From Paenibacillus doosanensis (GTDB lineage Bacteria; Bacillota; Bacilli; Paenibacillales; NBRC-103111), in the NCBI RefSeq assembly GCF_025060755.1, contig NZ_JANYUY010000003.1, forward strand, positions 124,001 through 188,000: a DNA stretch of 64,000 nt. The letters are read 5' to 3'. A program made the translations under genes and the position numbers. The stretch's first letter is position 1. The number at the start of each line of letters is the position of its first letter. The notes below the pieces were generated by a model that saw nothing but the letters and a program-made list of their open reading frames with translations, had not been told where the DNA came from and did not search any database. This document shows, piece after piece, positions 52,779 to 61,120 of this stretch.

Positions 52779-52976
52779 ATGAAATACATGAGGGCACCTA
52801 CATATTGTTGGCACAACGAAAATCACCGAATTTCAACGGAAATCGTTGAATTTATAGCGGATATGAAGTTAAATACAATATGGAAGTGTTCGTTCGTTAT
52901 TCTGTGTGGAATAGGAGTATATGTTCGTGTTATTATGTCGGGAGGTTGCATTGAGATGAGCATGGGCGCATTATAA
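52779..52976 (+). CDS. Possible small protein of unknown function
   Basis: A 65-residue frame that follows the Nudix gene by 13 bases and has GGAGAACG before its ATG. The translation resembles nothing I know, contains one hydrophobic stretch (about 38-52) and has unremarkable composition. It may be a remnant of a longer gene. Low confidence. Confidence 0.25.
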   Translation: MKYMRAPTYCWHNENHRISTEIVEFIADMKLNTIWKCSFVILCGIGVYVRVIMSGGCIEMSMGAL

Positions 52977-53004
52977 TGCATTAAATTGCAATGTTTATTG
53001 TATA

Positions 53005-53047
53005 AAAAAAGCCCGAAACCGCTGATAACAGTGGTTTTGGGCTTTTT
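53005..53047. terminator. Bidirectional terminator after rpsD
   Basis: AAAAAGCCC, AAACC and ACTG pair with their complements across TGATAA. T-runs flank both sides. On the minus strand it closes rpsD. Confidence 0.88.
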
Positions 53048-53074
53048 GTCGTAGCATCTTGCGCGTTAATTTTA

Positions 53075-53674
53075 TTAACGGCTGTAGAACTCGACGATTT
53101 GCTTTTCGTCAATTTCTTGAGGCAATTCGGAACGCTCAGGAAGACGAGTGTATTTACCTTCTACGGAAGCGTCGTTGAATTCCAGGTAAGCCGGCAAGTA
53201 GTTGCGGTTTGCCAAAGCTTCTTTAACGGAAGACAAGCCGCGGCTTCTTTCGCGAAGGCCGATTACGTCGCCAGTGCTCACAAGGTAGGAAGCGATGTCC
53301 ACTTTTTTACCGTTAACGGTAACGTGGCCGTGAGCTACCAATTGACGAGCGCCTGCACGGGAGTTAGCGAAGCCAAGACGGTAAACCAGGTTGTCCAGAC
53401 GGCTTTCAAGCAGGATCATGAAGTTTTCGCCCGCGATACCTTGTTGCTTAGTTGCTTTGTCAAACAGGTTGCGGAATTGTTTTTCGTTTACTCCGTACAT
53501 ATGACGAAGCTTTTGTTTTTCTTGCAGCTGAATGCCGTAGCCGCTCATTTTTTTACGTTGTCCCGGACCGTGTTGTCCTGGAGGGAACGGACGTTTCAAT
53601 TCTTTTCCTGTGCCGCTGAGGGAAATACCCAGACGACGGCTAAGTTTAAATTTAGGACCTGTGTAGCGTGCCAT
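53075..53674 (-). CDS. rpsD: 30S ribosomal protein S4
   Basis: A 199-residue primary binder of 16S rRNA. The start [27 protein letters not shown] and the S4 domain [36 protein letters not shown] are clear. It is the cysteine-free form, so no zinc knuckle. AAAAGGAGC precedes the ATG. As in B. subtilis it stands as a single gene apart from the main ribosomal cluster, behind a roughly 200-base leader that probably mediates autoregulation by S4. Confidence 0.97.
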   Translation of the reverse strand: MARYTGPKFKLSRRLGISLSGTGKELKRPFPPGQHGPGQRKKMSGYGIQLQEKQKLRHMYGVNEKQFRNLFDKATKQQGIAGENFMILLESRLDNLVYRLGFANSRAGARQLVAHGHVTVNGKKVDIASYLVSTGDVIGLRERSRGLSSVKEALANRNYLPAYLEFNDASVEGKYTRLPERSELPQEIDEKQIVEFYSR

Positions 53675-53881
53675 GTATAATGAGCTCCTTTTGGTTATAA
53701 AATGGTGGGTGGTTTCCTCGGGTGAAACATATGCCCGATTTCATTCAAAGCCCTAGACCGGAAACGGTCCGGCACCTGACAAGAATCTCAGCCGCTGTCT
53801 TGTCAGCAATGAAACCAGTGAGGGTGACACATGCCTCCACCATAATCGTGAGTCCCGTCGCCGGGAAGACGATCATCTCGA
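53675..53881 (-). ncRNA. Probable S4 autoregulatory leader of rpsD
   Basis: About 205 bases lie between the promoter and rpsD with no gene. On the minus strand they hold several pairings: CTGACAAGACAG...CTTGTCAG, CCGGACCGTTTCCGGT and a GGGTGACAC/GTGTCACCC-like stretch. B. subtilis and relatives have a structured S4-binding leader in front of rpsD. The position and size fit that class, but I have not matched the consensus base by base. Confidence 0.55.
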
Positions 53882-53887
53882 CTTCTA

Positions 53888-53916
53888 ATTCTATAAAAAT
53901 TGCCTATCTATGTCAA
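53888..53916 (-). promoter_or_regulatory. Promoter of rpsD
   Basis: On the minus strand TTGACA (53911-53916), a 17-base spacer and TAGAAT (53888-53893) make a near-consensus sigma-A promoter. The start point would be near 53881. Confidence 0.8.
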
Positions 53917-54029
53917 GTGGTTCACTGATTTTGCATATCTGCTCCAAGAAAGCGGACAATGGCGCGCCGAATATGGAAATGAAGCGGAAAAGTGGTACAA
54001 TGGTAGAATGAAAGAAGGGGGTATGTTTT

Positions 54030-54623
54030 TTGGCCGAATGGAATGTCAGGCATTTGTCCGACATTTTGCAATCTTGGGGACTGTTAGGACATGTGGCGGG
54101 GATGATGCTGGCTTATTTGCAGACTGTGCTGCCGTTTATCCCTTTTGTCATCGTCGCCGGGGCCAACGTGCTGATTTTCGGATTATGGCTCGGCTTTGCC
54201 GTCAATTATGTGATGGCGGTCTTGGGGGCTGTAAGCACATTTCTGGTGGCTCGCAATTACGCAAGAGGATGGGTGGAGAAAAAGCTTGAAAAATACGCTT
54301 ATATCGAGAAATTCAACCAAAAATTAGAGCAAAACGGATTTCTTTACATAGCTGTTTCAAGGGTCATTCCGGTGCTGCCTTCCTTCGGAATCAATTTGGC
54401 GGCGGCGGTGATGAAGGTAAGAACGCGGGATTTCGTGCTCGGTACGATGGTCGGCAAATTTCCGATGATTTTTTTGGAATCGCTCATCGGGCATGATTTG
54501 TTGCATTTTCATCACAATAAAGGCAGACTCTTTCTGCTGCTGCTCATTTTTGTCGTTCTGATTCTCATCGGCAACATCTACAAGAAAAAATGGTTTGACA
54601 GCGGCAATAATAAAATAGGTTGA
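54030..54623 (+). CDS. VTT/TVP38 (DedA-like) membrane protein
   Basis: A 197-residue membrane protein with four or five hydrophobic segments. The central pattern GARNYARG-type helix, then FNQKLEQNGFLYIAVSRVIPVLPSFGINLAAAVMKVRTRDFVLGTMVG with the conserved R.IP.......N..AG-like core, identifies the VTT (DedA/TMEM41/TVP38) domain, involved in lipid scrambling and transport. TTG at 54030 with AAGAAGGGGG upstream. The M29 gene follows after 30 bases. Confidence 0.85.
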   Translation: MAEWNVRHLSDILQSWGLLGHVAGMMLAYLQTVLPFIPFVIVAGANVLIFGLWLGFAVNYVMAVLGAVSTFLVARNYARGWVEKKLEKYAYIEKFNQKLEQNGFLYIAVSRVIPVLPSFGINLAAAVMKVRTRDFVLGTMVGKFPMIFLESLIGHDLLHFHHNKGRLFLLLLIFVVLILIGNIYKKKWFDSGNNKIG

Positions 54624-54653
54624 AACAAACTTGAAGCGAAAAGGAGAATGGAC

Positions 54654-55769
54654 ATGCGTGATCCCCGTTTACAACAGCTGGCCCGCAATATTGTCGGCTA
54701 TTCGCTGGACGTGCAGGCCGGCGAAAAAGTTCTGATTGAAATGATCGGAGCGGAGCGCGAGATTGTTAAATGCCTCGTCGAGGAGGTTTATGCCAGAGGG
54801 GGCCTGCCTTATGTGGAGCTGATCGAGCCGTCCGTGCAGAGCGCTTTGCTGCAATCGGCGACTAAGGAGCATATCGAGCATTGGGCCGAAATGGATTTGA
54901 AGCGGATGAAGGATATGAACTGCTATGTGGCGATTCGCAGCGGCTCCAACGTCAGCGAAATGTCCGACGTGCCCAAAGACCAGATGAAGCTGTACGAAAT
55001 GTATTACAGCAAGCCGGTACATTTGGAGCAGCGCGTGAAGAAAACCCGCTGGGTCGTCCTTCGCTATCCGAGCCCGTCGATGGCCCAATTGGCGAATATG
55101 AGCACGGCGAAATTCGAGGACTTTTATTTTGACGTGTGCAATCTCGATTACGCCAAAATGTCGGAAGCGATGAACCCGCTGCAGGAGCTGATGAACCGGA
55201 CCGACCGCGTCCGCATCGTTTCTCCGGGAACGGACATTCAGTTCTCCATCAAAGGCATCGGCTCGGTCAAATGCTGCGGCCGCCGCAACATTCCCGACGG
55301 GGAAGTATACACCGCTCCGGTACGCGATTCCGTTAACGGGGTCATCCGCTACAATACGCCTTCCGTCAAAGCGGGAATTACGTTCGAGAACATTACGTTC
55401 CGCTTCGAAAACGGCAAAATCGTCGAAGCCTCCTGCAACGACACGGATCGTTTGAACGAAATTTTGAACTCGGATGAAGGCGCGCGTTATATCGGGGAAT
55501 TCAGCCTTGGCTTCAACCCGCATATTTCCACGCCGATGAAGGATACGCTGTTCGACGAGAAGATCGACGGAAGTCTGCACTTTACGCCGGGTCAAGCCTA
55601 TGAGCAGGCGGATAACGGCAACCGTTCCTCCGTTCATTGGGACCTTGTGCTAATCCAGCGTCCTGAGTACGGCGGAGGGGAAATTTACTTCGACGACGTG
55701 CTGATCCGCAAAGACGGCAGATTCGTCATACCCGAGCTGGAAGGATTGAACCCGGAACATTTGAAATAG
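54654..55769 (+). CDS. M29 family aminopeptidase
   Basis: A 371-residue metallo-aminopeptidase of the thermophilic M29 family (AmpS/AmpT/PepS). The N-terminal half holds RNIVGYSLDVQAGEKVLIEM, and the C-terminal half carries the metal-binding region: EVYTAPVRDSVNG, the stretch ending with IGEFSLGFN, and later His and Asp residues in SVHWDLVLIQRPEYGGGEIYFDDVLIRKDG. ATG at 54654 is chosen with AAAAGGAG 7 bases upstream; the ATG at 54648 lies too close. Probably cytoplasmic peptide turnover. Confidence 0.92.
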   Translation: MRDPRLQQLARNIVGYSLDVQAGEKVLIEMIGAEREIVKCLVEEVYARGGLPYVELIEPSVQSALLQSATKEHIEHWAEMDLKRMKDMNCYVAIRSGSNVSEMSDVPKDQMKLYEMYYSKPVHLEQRVKKTRWVVLRYPSPSMAQLANMSTAKFEDFYFDVCNLDYAKMSEAMNPLQELMNRTDRVRIVSPGTDIQFSIKGIGSVKCCGRRNIPDGEVYTAPVRDSVNGVIRYNTPSVKAGITFENITFRFENGKIVEASCNDTDRLNEILNSDEGARYIGEFSLGFNPHISTPMKDTLFDEKIDGSLHFTPGQAYEQADNGNRSSVHWDLVLIQRPEYGGGEIYFDDVLIRKDGRFVIPELEGLNPEHLK

Positions 55770-55860
55770 TTGTTGCGTGTTATTCCTTTCCAATGTATCA
55801 TGAAAAAGAAAGCGATTTATCTTTTTGATAAATGCTAGTAGTCGCATGGAGGGATTAGAT

Positions 55861-56109
55861 ATGACAAGTGCCAATAACGCTGCAATCGTAGAAATTTCAC
55901 AAACCGCAAACAAATTCAGATCGTCCATCGTTTTACAGTACGATAACAAGTACATCGACGTGAAAAGTATTCTCGGCTTGTTCACAACGCTGCTAACAAG
56001 CAGCAATTACGATCTGCACGTTCACGGTCCGGATGCAGAGGAAGCCAAGAAGGCTATGGCTGAAGTGTTTAACAAACACAATCTTCAAATCAACAGCATT
56101 CAAGACTAA
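55861..56109 (+). CDS. HPr-fold protein lacking the active-site His region
   Basis: An 82-residue protein aligned to HPr/Crh from about residue 7. AAIVEISQTANKF replaces the HARPA......ANKF-type segment, and IDVKSILGLFTTL matches the KSIMG.M.L regulatory site, with Ser36 in place of Ser46. The rest ends EEAKKAMAEVF. The first strand and the loop with phospho-His15 are missing, so it cannot carry PTS phosphate. It could still be a substrate of HPr kinase and a CcpA partner in the manner of Crh. ATG at 55861 with GGAGGGATT upstream; no HPr-like sequence is found before it. A strong terminator follows. Confidence 0.8.
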   Translation: MTSANNAAIVEISQTANKFRSSIVLQYDNKYIDVKSILGLFTTLLTSSNYDLHVHGPDAEEAKKAMAEVFNKHNLQINSIQD

Positions 56110-56120
56110 ACCTGCCTACG

Positions 56121-56158
56121 ACGGTATTTCCATTTCAGGATGGAAATGCCGTTTTTTT
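56121..56158 (+). terminator. Terminator of the HPr-like gene
   Basis: ACGGTATTTCCAT and ATGGAAATGCCGT pair around TTCAGG, followed by TTTTTTT. Confidence 0.9.
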
Positions 56159-56469
56159 GTTGTTTAGGAAATGCTGCGCAGTAAATTCCTATGGATATCC
56201 GCGGGCTCCCCCGAAAGTAATGTCTAACTATAAGAACGATCGCAGCGGAATGGTTAGACGCCGAGCCAGTTGAAGCCGGATGCGGACGGAATAAGCTTCG
56301 GGGAAATCGCGTCGCTTTTGGGGGATTCGTTCTATAAAAGCCCGTTGTTGGCGGTGCTGAGCAGGAAATATAAGGCAAGTACGAAACTACGTGGTCAACT
56401 CTCTTGTGTATTGGTTCATTTTCGACTAATATTAAGCTATGAACTCGTACGTACAGGGGGGAAAGCTTG
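56159..56469. other. Gene-free region before ylaN
   Basis: About 310 bases. A frame at 56270-56470 (66 codons) has no ribosome binding site and no recognisable product. It might be the ruin of a gene but I cannot support it. The promoter of ylaN should lie in the AT-rich last 80 bases. Confidence 0.3.
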
Positions 56470-56757
56470 ATGTCATCATCCGATTTGTTACTTGGCCTAT
56501 CGCAGAAAGCGCTCCATCTTCTCCAAGAGGATGCCGATAAAATTGAAAAGCTCATCGAAGTACAGATGGAAAACTTAACAACACGCAAATGTCCTCTGTA
56601 TGAAGAGGTGTTAGATACACAAATGTACGGGTTGTCCAGAGAAATCGATTTTGCCATAAGGGCAGAGCTGATTACGGAAAATGTAGGCAAACAGATCTTG
56701 GTTAAGCTCGAGCGCAACTTGGCACAGCTATATGAAGCCTTGAACAAAAAAGAGTAG
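56470..56757 (+). CDS. ylaN: YlaN family protein (DUF1507)
   Basis: A 95-residue helical protein. [44 protein letters not shown] is the strongly conserved heart of YlaN. B. subtilis and S. aureus YlaN are linked to iron homeostasis (interaction with Fur); the details are from memory. GGGGGGAAAG precedes the ATG. It ends in a terminator shared with the convergent antiporter gene. Confidence 0.93.
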   Translation: MSSSDLLLGLSQKALHLLQEDADKIEKLIEVQMENLTTRKCPLYEEVLDTQMYGLSREIDFAIRAELITENVGKQILVKLERNLAQLYEALNKKE

Positions 56758-56786
56758 CCTTCTTCATCGAAGGCCACTCTTTTTTC
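56747..56786. terminator. Bidirectional terminator between ylaN and cax
   Basis: AAAGAGTAGCCTTC pairs with GAAGGCCACTCTTT (one mismatch) around a short loop; A- and T-tracts serve both directions. Confidence 0.85.
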
Positions 56787-56810
56787 TTTTTTGGAGGCAG
56801 GATTACAAGA

Positions 56811-57854
56811 TTACACCAGGAAAAAGGCGATGCCGAGGATGCAATAAACGACGAGTAGCAGAACGCCCTCGTACCAGTTGGTCGTGCCGTCCTGGGAGAT
56901 CGACTTGGCGATAATGACGGACACGCCGATCGCTACAAGCTCGAAGGTGCTGAAAACGATGTTCATCGTTTTGCCGAAGAGCAGCGAGACGAGCACGAGA
57001 ACGGGAGCGACGAACAGCGCGATCTGCAGACTGCTGCCGACGGCGATTTCGACGGCCGCTCCGATTTTGTTCTTGCGCGCCATCATCACCGCTGCGCTAT
57101 GTTCCGCGGCATTGCCGATAATAGCGATCAGGAAGGCGCCTACGAACAGCTCGGACAAACCGAATTGATGGGTAATCGTCTCCAGCGTGCCGACCAGCCA
57201 TTCGCTGGTGAAGGCGACCATGGCCGTCGCGATAATCAGGAACAGAATGGAAGCTTTCTTGGACCAGGCCGGTTCGCCGTGCTCGACGGCTTCGTCGGAA
57301 AGTTCATTTTTATGAGTAACCATCGAGAAATATAACCACAGCAAATAAGCCGCGATGAGGATGCATGCAACCAATACGCTTAAGTTGGACGTCTCGAAGT
57401 TGGTCAAGCTCTTGGCGAACGCCGCGGGGACGAATAGAGCGATGACGGCAAGCGTCATCAGCGAGCCGTTATGGCTGGCCAGCTTGACATTGAAATGCTG
57501 CTCTTTGTATTTGAGTCCGCCAAGAAACAGGCTCAGACCAAGCACCAGCAGCAGGTTCCCGATGATCGAGCCGGTAATGCTCGCTTTGACGATATCGAAC
57601 ATGCCGTCCTTCACCAGGAAGATAGCGATGATCAATTCCGCCGCATTGCCGAATGTGGCGTTCAGAAATCCGCCGAGCCGCTCTCCGGCGTAATGAGCCA
57701 CGCTTTCCGTCGCTTTGCCGAGAAATCCGGCGACGAACACGATGGCGATACAAGAGATAATAAACTGCACTGTAGCGGACGCTATGCCGGTGTAATGGGC
57801 CAGCGCGCTGAGAACGAAGCTTGCGATCAGCCCGATGGAAAACATGCGATTCAA
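56811..57854 (-). CDS. cax: Calcium/proton antiporter, CaCA family
   Basis: A 347-residue membrane antiporter with ten to eleven hydrophobic segments. Two inverted halves each carry the cation-binding motif: GGFLNATFGNAAELIIAIFLVK near residues 62-83 and FLIAIIGNAAEHSAAVMMARKNK in the second half. SITGSIIGNLLLVLGLSLFLGG lies between. The closest named relative is B. subtilis ChaA (YfkE). TTG at 57854, then NRMF, is chosen from AAGAGGTG upstream; a GTG at 57863 overlaps that site. The role is Ca2+ (and perhaps Na+/H+) efflux. Confidence 0.92.
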   Translation of the reverse strand: MNRMFSIGLIASFVLSALAHYTGIASATVQFIISCIAIVFVAGFLGKATESVAHYAGERLGGFLNATFGNAAELIIAIFLVKDGMFDIVKASITGSIIGNLLLVLGLSLFLGGLKYKEQHFNVKLASHNGSLMTLAVIALFVPAAFAKSLTNFETSNLSVLVACILIAAYLLWLYFSMVTHKNELSDEAVEHGEPAWSKKASILFLIIATAMVAFTSEWLVGTLETITHQFGLSELFVGAFLIAIIGNAAEHSAAVMMARKNKIGAAVEIAVGSSLQIALFVAPVLVLVSLLFGKTMNIVFSTFELVAIGVSVIIAKSISQDGTTNWYEGVLLLVVYCILGIAFFLV

Positions 57855-57964
57855 AACGATCACCTCTTATGGTAGAGTATACCTAAATGAGCAAAACCTA
57901 TTCTAATATAACCATATTTTAGGATGATGTAAACTCGAAAAAAAGCCCAAGGAGCGTGCGTACA

Positions 57965-58750
57965 ATGGATTTAATGCTGAGGGGAAAAACGGCGGTCGTC
58001 ACCGCATCCAGCAAAGGTTTGGGAAGGGCCGTGGCGGAGCAATTGGCGGCGGAAGGAGCCGATCTGCTGCTGTGCAGCCGCAGCGAAGAGGCGATTCGGA
58101 AGACGGCGGACGACATACATAAACGATACGGCGTAAGAGTGGAATCGCTGGCTGTCGACGTCGGGAAAGCGGGGGATATTGCCAGGCTTGTCGAGACGGC
58201 CGCCGCTCGCTTCGAGACGGTCGACGCGCTAGTATGCAATGCGGGAGGGCCGCCGAGCGGAAGCTTCTTATCGTTTGACGATGAGGCATGGGAGAAAGCG
58301 TTCTTCGGCAATATGATGAGCGTCGTGCGTCTGATCCGCGGCTTCCATCCGCTGCTTGCCCGGCAAGGAGGACGGATCGTGACCGTCGCTTCCACCTCGG
58401 TCAAGACGCCGATTCCCGGGCTTGTCCTGTCGAATACGCTGCGTACGGGCGTTGTCGGTTTAATGAAGACGCTGTCGATTGAATTCGCACCGGACGGCAT
58501 TCTGCTCAATACCGTTTGTCCCGGCCGAATTATGACGGACCGGATCGTCGAGCTGGATTCCATCCGGGCAGAACGGGATCAAGTGCCGCTGGAAGCCGTA
58601 CAGGAGAAGCTGCGGCAGGATATTCCGCTCGGACGCTACGGGGAGCCGGAAGAGCTGGCGACGATAGCCGCTTACCTGCTTTCGCCGCGCAACAGCTATA
58701 TGACAGGATCTGTGTTTTATGTCGACGGGGGAGCTGTTAAATCGCTCTAA
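57965..58750 (+). CDS. Atypical SDR lacking the Tyr/Lys catalytic pair
   Basis: A 261-residue Rossmann protein of the short-chain dehydrogenase superfamily. TASSKGLG (about 11-18), the NAGG box and GRIVTVASTSV with Ser are present. At the place of YxxxK, however, the sequence reads PGLVLSNTLRTGVVGLM, so both Tyr and Lys are missing. The C-terminal SYMTGSVFYVDGG box is normal. Such LSN..R..V variants exist in databases as SDR-like 3-oxoacyl reductase homologues, but activity is uncertain. ATG at 57965 with AAGGAG 10 bases upstream; a GTG at 57956 is possible. Confidence 0.82.
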   Translation: MDLMLRGKTAVVTASSKGLGRAVAEQLAAEGADLLLCSRSEEAIRKTADDIHKRYGVRVESLAVDVGKAGDIARLVETAAARFETVDALVCNAGGPPSGSFLSFDDEAWEKAFFGNMMSVVRLIRGFHPLLARQGGRIVTVASTSVKTPIPGLVLSNTLRTGVVGLMKTLSIEFAPDGILLNTVCPGRIMTDRIVELDSIRAERDQVPLEAVQEKLRQDIPLGRYGEPEELATIAAYLLSPRNSYMTGSVFYVDGGAVKSL

Positions 58751-58780
58751 TCGGCTCAATTTGCCAAGATTCGGCCAAGT

Positions 58781-58809
58781 TTGCTTTCAGGCCGGGAAGC
58801 CATTACAAT
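58781..58809 (+). promoter_or_regulatory. Promoter of the Asp23-family gene
   Basis: TTGCTT (58781-58786), a 17-base spacer and TACAAT (58804-58809), 31 bases before the ATG. Confidence 0.6.
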
Positions 58810-58839
58810 GGAACTATAACCCATTAAGGAGTGATCCGT

Positions 58840-59226
58840 ATGTCCGAAGAAATTCAAGCAGGTCTCATTCGCATTTCCGATGATGTCGTTTCGACAATCG
58901 CAGGCTTGGCTGCGTTGGAGACTCCTGGGATCGCTGCAATGTCGGGAGGAATATCCGAAGGCTTGGCCAAACGACTCAGCGGCAAAAATGTGCAAAAAGG
59001 CGTTTCCGTCGAAGTAGGGCAGGTGGAAGCTGCCATCGATTTGCGAGTTATCGTCCACTATGGAAGCAAAATTCAAGAGGTTTGTCATGATCTTCAGCTC
59101 AACGTTCGCGAAGCGGTGGAGAACATGACCGGCTTGAACGTAGTGGAAGTGAACGTGAAAGTGGAAGGCGTCGCATTCCGTGAAGAAGAGAATGCCGCCA
59201 TTGAAGACCCGCAGCGTGTGAAATAG
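58840..59226 (+). CDS. Asp23/Gls24 family envelope stress protein
   Basis: A 128-residue soluble protein of the Asp23 family. GLIRISDDVVSTIAGLAALETPGIAAMSGG and VSVEVGQVEAAIDLRVIVHYG...QEVC..LQ..V..AVE.MTGL.V.EVNV..V are the hallmark segments. Members coat the inner face of the membrane and help with envelope stress. AAGGAG precedes the ATG. A single-gene unit with its own promoter. Confidence 0.92.
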   Translation: MSEEIQAGLIRISDDVVSTIAGLAALETPGIAAMSGGISEGLAKRLSGKNVQKGVSVEVGQVEAAIDLRVIVHYGSKIQEVCHDLQLNVREAVENMTGLNVVEVNVKVEGVAFREEENAAIEDPQRVK

Positions 59227-59371
59227 GAGTTTGTCCGGCAAAATAGGCAGTCATTGTTCATTTGCCATGCACGAAAGCAACTCCGTCGGACAAACTCATA
59301 GACGAGTGGTTAATCCCCTTTCTACATACAGGAATCGGTCTAAGACGCACAACCCTTGAGCAAACACAAAC

Positions 59372-59395
59372 AAAGAGAGCCCTTAGGCTCTCTTT
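59372..59395. terminator. Terminator overlapping the end of ftsW
   Basis: AAAGAGAGCC pairs with GGCTCTCTTT across the loop CTTA. Read on the minus strand, the ftsW stop codon TAA (59383-59385) lies in the loop, so the last codons of ftsW form the stem. T-runs are present on both strands. Confidence 0.8.
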
Positions 59396-60558
59396 TTCGT
59401 TGCGTTTTCTTTGTCCGGCTTGTTATGTTCGCGAGATAAGCTGAGCAAAATACCGATGCTGACTAACGTCACCAGCATGGATGATCCCCCATAGCTGATT
59501 AGCGGGAGTGTAACGCCGGTAAGCGGAATGCTGCCGGTAACGCCGCCGAGATTAATCAAGGCTTGTACCCCGATCATCCCGATGATGCCGATTCCCGCCA
59601 ATGTGCCGAACGTATCGCTGCAGCGCAGAGCGATGAACAGCCCGCGCCATAAAAAAGCGAGATAAATCAAAAGGAATAGCGATGATCCGAGAAATCCCAG
59701 TTCTTCTCCGATAATAGCAAAAATAAAATCATTGTGCGCTTCCGGCAAATAATGCAGCTTTTGGATGCTTTGCCCGAAGCCTGCTCCGGTGAAGCCGCCG
59801 TGGCCGAACGCATATAAAGACTGGATCAGATGGTATCCGGTATCAAGCGGATCGTTCCACGGATTCATAAAGGACGTAAAGCGGTCCAGACGATAGTTTT
59901 TGCCCGGTTTCATCAAAGACGCGACGGCAACTACCGAAATGGCCGCGGCTCCCGCTGTTCCCAGATAGAACAAGTGCTTGAAGTTGGCGCCTCCGGCAAT
60001 AATGACGATGGCGGAGCACATAACCAATATCATCGTCGAGCCCAAATCCGGCTGCAGCATGATCAGCGCCGAGATGAAGCCGACGATGACCAGCGCCGGG
60101 AGCAGCCCGCTGCGGAACTCCTGGAATTTATCCTCTTTCTTGGATATCAAGGAAGCCAAGTATAAAATAACCGACAGCTTGGCGAATTCCGCCGGCTGTA
60201 TCCCGAAGCCTCCGATATAAAACCAGCTTTTGGCGCCGTTCACTTCTCTTCCTATAATGGGAACGAGCAGCAGCATGACTACGACCGCAATAAAGGAAGG
60301 GCGCACCCAATTTTTCAGCTTGCGAAAATCGATGTTCATGCAAAAAAACATGGCTACGGTACCCATCGCAACGAAGATCGCTTGTCGCACAACCAAGTAC
60401 GAAGGGTCGTTAACCGATACCTTCGTATCCGGATCAATCTGTACAACTCGTACATATCCCATGCTTGCGCTGAATACCATAGCCAGACCGAAACAAACGA
60501 GTAAAAACGTTAAAAATAACAGCAAAAAATCCGGAGTGCCTCTTCGTGGGGAAGTCAT
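59383..60558 (-). CDS. ftsW: SEDS-family peptidoglycan polymerase, FtsW type
   Basis: A 391-residue membrane protein with about ten transmembrane segments. SEDS boxes include GREVNGAKSWFYIGGFGIQPAEFAKL, LQPDLGSTM, NDFIFAIIGEELGFLGSS and the C-terminal GVTLPLISYGGSS. The Asp of the E.D-type catalytic loop is in that central region. It is FtsW-like by position of the loop and by ISYGGSS; SpoVE or RodA functions cannot be fully excluded. yugN lies 13 bases upstream, probably in the same transcript. The stop codon lies in the terminator hairpin. Confidence 0.92.
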   Translation of the reverse strand: MTSPRRGTPDFLLLFLTFLLVCFGLAMVFSASMGYVRVVQIDPDTKVSVNDPSYLVVRQAIFVAMGTVAMFFCMNIDFRKLKNWVRPSFIAVVVMLLLVPIIGREVNGAKSWFYIGGFGIQPAEFAKLSVILYLASLISKKEDKFQEFRSGLLPALVIVGFISALIMLQPDLGSTMILVMCSAIVIIAGGANFKHLFYLGTAGAAAISVVAVASLMKPGKNYRLDRFTSFMNPWNDPLDTGYHLIQSLYAFGHGGFTGAGFGQSIQKLHYLPEAHNDFIFAIIGEELGFLGSSLFLLIYLAFLWRGLFIALRCSDTFGTLAGIGIIGMIGVQALINLGGVTGSIPLTGVTLPLISYGGSSMLVTLVSIGILLSLSREHNKPDKENATKKRA

Positions 60559-60571
60559 GATGACCTCCGCT

Positions 60572-60919
60572 TTACTCGGACAATTCGGTTTTCAGCTGCG
60601 AAATTTTTTGCTGGGCGATTTTCAACACCGAATCGGGAATCGGCGATTGGTAGTCAAGACCGTGCGGGAATGTCGCTTTTCCGATGTAAACGTCTTCTAT
60701 GTAAAGAATAGCATAGGGCGACTCCAGCTTACCGGTCTCCACACGGGCGTTCATGCGCAGGAAGTAATCGTTATGGGATGCTTTATCTTCAATTTTCAAA
60801 TCATAAGTGGCGCGGTAATATTCCCACTGCCAGCGAACAAAGCCCAGCTTTGCGGTAACTTCGTCCAGATGGGCAAGATCGCTTTTAAGCCCTTTTAAGC
60901 CGTTGTTTTCAATAATCAC
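60572..60919 (-). CDS. yugN: YugN-like family protein
   Basis: A 115-residue protein with MIIENNGLKGLKSDLAHLDEVTAKLGFVRWQWEYYRATYDLKIED and later GLDYQSPIPDSVL.IA, the pattern I recall for YugN-like proteins. The function is unknown. It starts with GTG at 60919, with AGGAGGG 10 bases upstream, and precedes ftsW. Confidence 0.78.
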   Translation of the reverse strand: MIIENNGLKGLKSDLAHLDEVTAKLGFVRWQWEYYRATYDLKIEDKASHNDYFLRMNARVETGKLESPYAILYIEDVYIGKATFPHGLDYQSPIPDSVLKIAQQKISQLKTELSE

Positions 60920-61120
60920 TTGTTAAAGCCCTCCTAGAAAGTCAAGTCCAACTTTATCTAATTCTTTATTCATGATAGTATGTTTCCCAAACTTGTGCAA
61001 GCCTATTGCTAAATGTACAAGCGAAGTCTCAAGAAAAATTTGAAATTCTTGTGACACATGGATGTAAGAAAGCTTGGCATTTGGTAAAATGAAAAGAAAG
61101 TGAAACCGGAGGTAATGGCC

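Noticed and set aside
56270-56470. 66-codon frame before ylaN
   Set aside because: No ribosome binding site, no family match, extends into the ylaN ribosome binding site.
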